Assembly (NCBI RefSeq): GCF_014191725.1 | Contig: NZ_JACHWZ010000018.1 | Coordinates: 1 to 64,000 of the forward strand | DNA length: 64,000 bases | DNA from: Microbulbifer rhizosphaerae | GTDB taxonomy: Bacteria > Pseudomonadota > Gammaproteobacteria > Pseudomonadales > Cellvibrionaceae | Direction: 5' to 3' | Shown here: piece by piece, positions 59,079 to 64,000 of the stretch | Numbering within the stretch: the stretch's first letter is position 1 | How the letters are laid out: each line of letters opens with the position of its first letter | Program-made: the position numbers and the translations under genes | The notes under the pieces: model-generated | Told to the model about the DNA's origin: nothing | The model's input: only the letters and a program-made list of their open reading frames with translations | Databases searched by the model: none

Positions 59079-59978
59079 TCAGTTTGCCGCGAGGGCCTTC
59101 GCCACCCGCGAATTGCTCTCGCGACCCAGTTCGGCGGAGATGAAGTTGCCAGCCTCCGCCAACCGGTGCAGATCCACCCCCGTCTCGATCCCCAGGCCAT
59201 TCAGCAAGTACAACACATCCTCGCTGGCCACATTGCCGGAGGCGCCCTTGGCATAGGGGCAGCCGCCAAGACCGGCCACAGCGGAATCCACCACCGCCAC
59301 CCCCAGCTGCAGCACAGCGTAGATATTCGCCAGGGCCTGTCCGTACGTATCGTGGAAATGCACCGCGAGCTTTTCCAGCGGCAGCCGCGCGGCGACGGTT
59401 TCGGTCATGCGCCTGGCTGCCTCCGGCGTGCCCACGCCGATGGTGTCGCCGAGGGAGATCTCGTAGCAGCCCATTTCGTACAGCGCCAGGCTGACCTCCG
59501 CGACCTTCGCCGGGTCGATTTCCCCCTCATAGGGACAACCGAGCACACAGGACACGTAGCCGCGCGCCGGAATGCCGTCCGCCTTCGCGCGATCCAGCAG
59601 TGGTCGGAAACGTTCCAGACTCTCGGCAATGGAGCAGTTGATGTTTTTCTGCGTGAAGGTTTCCGAGGCGGCACCGAATACGGCCACCTCGTCCGCCTTC
59701 GCCTCCAGGGCGCGCTCATAGCCCTTCAAATTGGGGGTCAGTGCGCTGTAGCAGACACCGGTGGCGCGGCGGATACCCGCCAGCACCTCTTCGCTGGCGG
59801 CCATCTGCGGCACCCACTTGGGGCTGACGAAGCTGCCCGCCTCGATAAATTGCAGTCCACTGTCGCTGAGTTTGTCGATCAGTGCGATGCGGGTGTCGAT
59901 GGAAATTTCCCGCTTTTCGTTCTGAAGGCCATCCCGGGGGCCCACTTCCACCATTTTCACCTTCTTTGGCAGCGACAT
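59079..59978 (-). CDS. mvaB: Hydroxymethylglutaryl-CoA lyase (MvaB/LiuE)
   Basis: 299 residues from the ATG at 59978, two bases after the liuD stop. TIM-barrel lyase with [15 protein letters not shown] at the N-terminus, the metal-binding [13 protein letters not shown] and the family signature with the catalytic cysteine in [16 protein letters not shown]. It splits HMG-CoA to acetoacetate and acetyl-CoA, the final step of leucine degradation. It is the last gene of liuB-liuC-liuD-mvaB. Confidence 0.95.
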   Translation of the reverse strand: MSLPKKVKMVEVGPRDGLQNEKREISIDTRIALIDKLSDSGLQFIEAGSFVSPKWVPQMAASEEVLAGIRRATGVCYSALTPNLKGYERALEAKADEVAVFGAASETFTQKNINCSIAESLERFRPLLDRAKADGIPARGYVSCVLGCPYEGEIDPAKVAEVSLALYEMGCYEISLGDTIGVGTPEAARRMTETVAARLPLEKLAVHFHDTYGQALANIYAVLQLGVAVVDSAVAGLGGCPYAKGASGNVASEDVLYLLNGLGIETGVDLHRLAEAGNFISAELGRESNSRVAKALAAN

Positions 59979-59980
59979 AT

Positions 59981-61966
59981 TCAGTCCTCCTCGGCGGCGA
60001 AGTCCACCAGCAGGCTGCCGCCGTCCACCAGTTCGCCGGCGCTGCAGAAAAACTCCCGCACGGTGCCGGCGGCCGGGGCGCGCAGTGTGTGCTCCATTTT
60101 CATGGCTTCCAGCACCAGCAGTGGCTGGTCTTTTTCCACCTGCGCGCCCGGCTCCACCAGCAGCGTGACGATAGTGCCGTTCATGGGTGCGTCCAGGCCC
60201 TGGGCGCGGTCGCCGCCCTCGCCCAGATCCGGCGGCAGCAGGGTGAATTCCACCTGGGTGCCATCGATAAAAACCGAGCCGCCGTCCCGCGTCTGCACGC
60301 AGGAATAATTCATCCGGCGCCCGTCCACCAGCGCGATTTCCCGGCCGGGGAGCGGGCGGATTTCCCCCTGCATGTCTCCACACTGCCAGTGCAGCTGCTC
60401 GCCGCTGTGACGGAAGCTGAGTTGCACCTGCCGGCCGCGGTACTCGATATTGTGACTGCGCGCACTGGCCAGGTTGCAGCGCCAGTTGTCGCCGCCGTGC
60501 CAGGGGGAGTGTTCATCCGCCTTCGGCGCGGCGGCGCGCAGGTCCCGGCGCTCCCGGTCGCCCAGGCAGGCGGCGATGGCGGCGCAATTCAGCGGCGTCA
60601 GCTGGTGCTCCTGTCCCAGGATTTCCGCCTCAAAGTTCTCGATAAAATGCGTGGACACCCGGCCCCCGGCAAATTCCCGGTGGTTGATCACCCGACGCAG
60701 GAATTCGATATTGTGACGCACACCGGCGATCTGGTATTCCTGCAGCGCGCGGTCCAGTTTCGCCAGCGCCTCGCGGCGGCTGCGCCCGTGGCAGATCAGC
60801 TTGGCGATCATCGGATCGTAGTGCACGCCGATCCCGTCACCGCTCTGCACACCGGTGTCCACGCGCACCGACTCGGATTCTTTCGGCGGCCGGTGGCGAA
60901 CCAGTTTGCCGGTGGCGGGCAGGAAGTCGTTGTCAGGGTCCTCGGCGTAGATGCGCACTTCCATCGCGTGGCCGAGGATATGCAGGTCCTCCTGCTCCAG
61001 CGGCAGGGGTTCACCGGCGGCCACCGCCAGCTGCCAGGCCACCAGGTCCTGGCCTGTGATCATTTCGGTGACCGGGTGCTCCACCTGCAAACGGGTGTTC
61101 ATTTCCATAAAGTAGAAAGCCCCGCTGGCGTCCAGCAGGAATTCCACCGTGCCCGCCCCCACGTAACCGATAGCGTGGGCCGCGCGCAGCGCCGCCTCGC
61201 CCATGCGCGCGCGCAGTTCTTCGGTCATGCCCGGCGCGGGCGCTTCCTCCACCACTTTCTGGTGGCGGCGCTGCACTGAGCAGTCACGCTCGAAGAGGTA
61301 GATGCCGCCGCCCTTTTGGTCACAGAATACCTGGATCTCCACGTGGCGGGGATTCACCACATAGCGCTCCAGCAGCATCAGGTCGTCGCCGAAGGCGTTT
61401 AGCGCCTCGCGCTTGGCGGCCTCCAGCGCCGAGTGGAAATCCTCCGCCCGGTCCACCCGGCGCATGCCTTTGCCACCGCCGCCGGCGGCCGCTTTCAGCA
61501 GTACCGGGTAGCCGATGCGCTGGGCGTGGCCCTCGAGAATACCGGGGTTCTGGTTGGTGCCGTGGTAACCGGGCACCAGGGGTACCCCCGCGTCCTCCAT
61601 AATCCGCTTGGCAGCGGACTTGGAACCCATGGCCTCGATTGCACCGGCGGGCGGGCCCACGAAGACGATTCCTGCACTGTCGCAGGCTCGGCAAAATTCG
61701 GCGTTTTCCGACAGGAAACCGTAGCCCGGGTGAATGGCATCGACGCCGGTCTGCGCCGCCGCGTCCAGCACCTTGCGGATATCTAGGTAGGAGTCCTTCG
61801 CCGGCGCCGGTCCCAGGCGCACCGCCTCGTCCGCCAGCTGCACGTGCAGCGCGTCGGCGTCCGCATCGGAATAGACAGCGACGGTTGCCACACCCAGGCG
61901 GCGGGCGGTTTTGATAATGCGGCAGGCGATTTCGCCGCGGTTGGCTATCAGTAGTTTGCGAATCAT
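59981..61966 (-). CDS. liuD: 3-methylcrotonyl-CoA carboxylase biotin-containing subunit (LiuD)
   Basis: 661 residues. Biotin carboxylase domain (1-about 450) starts [18 protein letters not shown], with the glycine-rich ATP loop [12 protein letters not shown] and [14 protein letters not shown]. The biotinyl domain at the C-terminus carries the biotin lysine in [10 protein letters not shown]. It carboxylates biotin for transfer by LiuB to 3-methylcrotonyl-CoA. Adjacent mvaB and liuC make the leucine pathway assignment firm over other acyl-CoA carboxylases. The product depends on biotin, whose synthesis genes are in the same window. Confidence 0.94.
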   Translation of the reverse strand: MIRKLLIANRGEIACRIIKTARRLGVATVAVYSDADADALHVQLADEAVRLGPAPAKDSYLDIRKVLDAAAQTGVDAIHPGYGFLSENAEFCRACDSAGIVFVGPPAGAIEAMGSKSAAKRIMEDAGVPLVPGYHGTNQNPGILEGHAQRIGYPVLLKAAAGGGGKGMRRVDRAEDFHSALEAAKREALNAFGDDLMLLERYVVNPRHVEIQVFCDQKGGGIYLFERDCSVQRRHQKVVEEAPAPGMTEELRARMGEAALRAAHAIGYVGAGTVEFLLDASGAFYFMEMNTRLQVEHPVTEMITGQDLVAWQLAVAAGEPLPLEQEDLHILGHAMEVRIYAEDPDNDFLPATGKLVRHRPPKESESVRVDTGVQSGDGIGVHYDPMIAKLICHGRSRREALAKLDRALQEYQIAGVRHNIEFLRRVINHREFAGGRVSTHFIENFEAEILGQEHQLTPLNCAAIAACLGDRERRDLRAAAPKADEHSPWHGGDNWRCNLASARSHNIEYRGRQVQLSFRHSGEQLHWQCGDMQGEIRPLPGREIALVDGRRMNYSCVQTRDGGSVFIDGTQVEFTLLPPDLGEGGDRAQGLDAPMNGTIVTLLVEPGAQVEKDQPLLVLEAMKMEHTLRAPAAGTVREFFCSAGELVDGGSLLVDFAAEED

Positions 61967-62056
61967 AAAACCAGTACAAGGTTGAGTGGCACAGAGTTGC
62001 TAATGCAGTGGCGGTCCCGCTGCAGGGAGCTGTTTGCGGGGCCTTCGCATCGGACT

Positions 62057-62851
62057 TTACTGTTTCTTTATTTGCCAGCTGGGTGCACGCTTTTCGAGAA
62101 AAGCACCGAGCCCCTCCTGTCCCTCCGCGGATACCCGCACCGCGGCAATCAGCGCGCTGGTCTGCCCCTGCAGTTCCTCGTTGATCACCCGGTTGGACAT
62201 GGACATCGCCAGTTGCTTGGCCATGGCCACTGCGCGGGGGCCATTGGCGGCAATGGTGTCCGCGAGATTTTGCACGGTGGAGTCCAGTTCATTCTCGGCG
62301 CAGACTTCCGATACCAGGCCGATCTCCCGCGCGCGTTCGGCGGAAAAGCGTTCCGCGGTGACGAAGTAGCGCCGCGCCTGGCGGGTGCCGACGGCGTTGA
62401 TTACGTAGGGACTGATAGTGGCCGGCAGCAGGCCGATTTTCACCTCGGACAGGCAGAAACTGGCGCGCTCGCTCGCCACGGCAATATCGCAACAGCTCAC
62501 CAGGCCCACACCGCCGCCAAAAGCGGCGCCCTGTATCCGCGCGATGGTGGGCGCGGGAAAGGTGTCCAGTTTATGCAGCATCGCGGCCAGGGCGGCGGCG
62601 TCGCGGCGGTTTTCCTCTTCGGAATAGTCCGCCATGCGCTTCATCCAGTTCAGGTCGCCGCCGGCGGAGAAGCTCTCGCCGTTCGCCGCCAGCACCAGGG
62701 CGCGAATAGAGGGGTTTTGCGAAAGCCGATCGAAAGTCTCGCCCAGTTCGCGGATCAGTTCATCGTCGAAGGCGTTGTGCAGCTCCGGGCGGTTGAGGGT
62801 GACGGTGACGATACCCCGATTGTCGATTTCGGTCAGCAGCTTGTCGCTCAT
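62057..62851 (-). CDS. liuC: 3-methylglutaconyl-CoA hydratase (LiuC), crotonase family
   Basis: 264 residues from the ATG at 62851 with AAGGA upstream. Crotonase fold: NRPELHNAFDDELI, oxyanion-hole regions ANGESFSAGGDLNWM and IQGAAFGGGVGLVSCCDIAVA, and FCLSEVKIGLLPATISPYV with the catalytic-type glutamate. In this operon it hydrates 3-methylglutaconyl-CoA to HMG-CoA. It is separated from liuD by 90 bp without any repeat and from liuB by a REP hairpin. Confidence 0.93.
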   Translation of the reverse strand: MSDKLLTEIDNRGIVTVTLNRPELHNAFDDELIRELGETFDRLSQNPSIRALVLAANGESFSAGGDLNWMKRMADYSEEENRRDAAALAAMLHKLDTFPAPTIARIQGAAFGGGVGLVSCCDIAVASERASFCLSEVKIGLLPATISPYVINAVGTRQARRYFVTAERFSAERAREIGLVSEVCAENELDSTVQNLADTIAANGPRAVAMAKQLAMSMSNRVINEELQGQTSALIAAVRVSAEGQEGLGAFLEKRAPSWQIKKQ

Positions 62852-62889
62852 ATTCAATTCCTTAGTCTTCGGCGGCTGTTAGTCTTTTT

Positions 62890-62965
62890 TGTAGGAGCGG
62901 CCGTTGGCCGCGATCGGCCTTTGCCGAACAGAAATACCGATCGCGGCCAACGGCCGCTCCTACAG
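62890..62965. repeat. REP-type palindrome between liuB and liuC
   Basis: TGTAGGAGCGGCCGTTGGCC and GGCCAACGGCCGCTCCTACA are exact complements around an inner GCGATCGG/CCGATCGC pair. It lies 13 bp after the liuB stop and interrupts the operon, where it could lower or stabilise downstream or upstream mRNA. Confidence 0.85.
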
Positions 62966-62978
62966 GGTGCCTACCCTA

Positions 62979-64000
62979 CTACATCCGGAATACGCCGAAC
63001 TTGGTTTCCTCGGGTTCCTTGTAGCTCGCCGCGGCGAGGCACAGGCCCAGCACGCGGCGGGTATCCGCCGGGTCGATCACGCCATCGTCCCACAGCCGCG
63101 CGGAGGCGTAGTAGGGGTGCCCCTGGTGTTCGTAGTCTTCGACGATCGGCTGCCTGAAAGCCTTTTCCTCCTCGTCGCTCCAGGATTCGCCGCGGGCGGC
63201 CATCTGGTCTCTTTTTACCTGCGCCAGCACACCGGCGGCCTGTTCGCCGCCCATTACCGAGATGCGCGCGTTTGGCCACATAAACAGGAAATTGGGATCG
63301 TAGGCGCGGCCGCACATACCGTAGTTGCCGGCGCCGAAGGAGCCGCCGATCAGCACGGTGATCTTGGGCACTTTTGCCGTGGCCACCGCGGTCACCATCT
63401 TGGCGCCGTGCTTGGCGATGCCGCCGGCCTCGTACTGCTTGCCCACCATAAAGCCGGTGATGTTCTGCAGGAATACCAGCGGAATCTGCCGCTGGGCGCA
63501 CAGCTCGATAAAGTGCGCACCTTTTTGCGCGCTCTCGGAAAACAGGATGCCATTGTTGGCGACGATACCCACCGGGTAGCCGTGAATGCGTGCGAAGCCG
63601 GTCACCAGGGTAGTGCCGTAGAGGACCTTGAACTCGTCGAACTCGGAGCCGTCCACCACCCGCGCGATAATTTCGCGCACATCGTAGGGGTGTCGGGAGT
63701 CCTTCGGCACCACGCCGTAGAGTTCCCCGGCCGGATAGCCGGGTTCCACCGGGGGTCGGATATCCAGCTGCGGATTCTTGATGCGATTCAGCCGGCTCAC
63801 CGAGCGACGCGCCAGTTCCAGCGCGTGCACGTCGTTGTTGGCGTAGTGGTCCGCTACGCCGGAAGTACGGCAGTGCACCTCCGCCCCGCCCAGTTCCTCC
63901 GCAGAGACTTCCTCACCGGTGGCCACCTTCACCAGCGGCGGGCCGGCGAGGAAAATCGTCGCCTGCTCCTTCACCATGATCGACTCGTCCGCCATCGCCG
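62979..64000 (-). CDS. liuB: 3-methylcrotonyl-CoA carboxylase carboxyltransferase subunit (LiuB), C-terminal part
   Basis: About 340 residues are present; the 5' part runs off the right edge. The family has about 535 residues, so roughly 195 are missing here. The carboxyltransferase fold shows [87 protein letters not shown] and the C-terminal [16 protein letters not shown]. It transfers carboxyl from biotin on LiuD to 3-methylcrotonyl-CoA. Its own start and any liuR or liuA lie outside the window. Confidence 0.93.
   Translation of the reverse strand, partial: AMADESIMVKEQATIFLAGPPLVKVATGEEVSAEELGGAEVHCRTSGVADHYANNDVHALELARRSVSRLNRIKNPQLDIRPPVEPGYPAGELYGVVPKDSRHPYDVREIIARVVDGSEFDEFKVLYGTTLVTGFARIHGYPVGIVANNGILFSESAQKGAHFIELCAQRQIPLVFLQNITGFMVGKQYEAGGIAKHGAKMVTAVATAKVPKITVLIGGSFGAGNYGMCGRAYDPNFLFMWPNARISVMGGEQAAGVLAQVKRDQMAARGESWSDEEEKAFRQPIVEDYEHQGHPYYASARLWDDGVIDPADTRRVLGLCLAAASYKEPEETKFGVFRM

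Overview
The window is GC-rich, gene-dense chromosomal DNA. It most resembles a marine, polysaccharide-degrading gammaproteobacterium of the Microbulbifer/Saccharophagus type. This is inferred from a TonB-dependent receptor plus TRAP transporter pectin locus, a fused BioH-BioC protein, a liuBCDE leucine-degradation cluster and many intergenic palindromes. No rRNA, tRNA or CRISPR array was recognised.

Region 1 (1-2750) is mobile-element debris: the tail of an IS4-like transposase, a short direct-repeat array, a 5'-truncated REP-associated (Y1) transposase, one complete and one cut copy of a small inverted-repeat element, and a first GH43 glycosidase.

Region 2 (2751-24317) is a pectin/uronate island. 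It holds a second GH43, a TonB-dependent receptor, TRAP transporter genes dctM-dctQ-dctP, kdgK, uxaC, uxuB, kduD, kduI, a lipoprotein fusing DUF4861 to GH105, a Tat-exported GH28 polygalacturonase, a GntR/FCD regulator and uxaA. Oligogalacturonides would cross the outer membrane through the receptor and be cut by GH28 and GH105. They would then pass through the TRAP system. Unsaturated uronate would go through KduI and KduD to 2-keto-3-deoxygluconate (KDG), and saturated galacturonate or glucuronate through UxaC, a reductase and UxaA to KDG. KdgK then makes KDPG. Sites related to TGGTAAGACCA recur upstream of dctP, between kdgK and uxaC, in the uxaC leader and between gntR and uxaA; a looser site lies upstream of the GH28 gene. 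They look like the regulon of the local GntR protein.

Region 3 (24399-36421) is mixed: a HypX-like protein with no hydrogenase nearby, aminopeptidase PepB, a zinc-finger/membrane/TPR-like protein, a visibly more AT-rich patch (about 29150-31500) with a DUF1905/OmdA protein, a possible C39-like peptidase and a COQ7-type diiron protein, then a secreted HExxH protein, a rhomboid protease and a subtilase.

Region 4 (36483-45158) carries an MscS-type channel, a LytS/LytTR two-component pair, an EVE protein, AlaC, a DUF3094 protein and an acyl-CoA dehydrogenase.

Region 5 (45283-52735) is biotin synthesis (bioD, then bioB-bioF-bioHC) with a BirA-type operator between bioB and comF, plus an L,D-transpeptidase and a FabH-like synthase.

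Region 6 (52725-58888) holds small and regulatory genes, a degenerate phosphorelay protein and a 283-bp MITE-like element. Region 7 (59079-64000) is the liu operon (mvaB, liuD, liuC and the 3' part of liuB), cut by the window edge. At least eleven intergenic palindromes that begin TGTAGGAG are scattered throughout and twice supply the stop codon of a gene.
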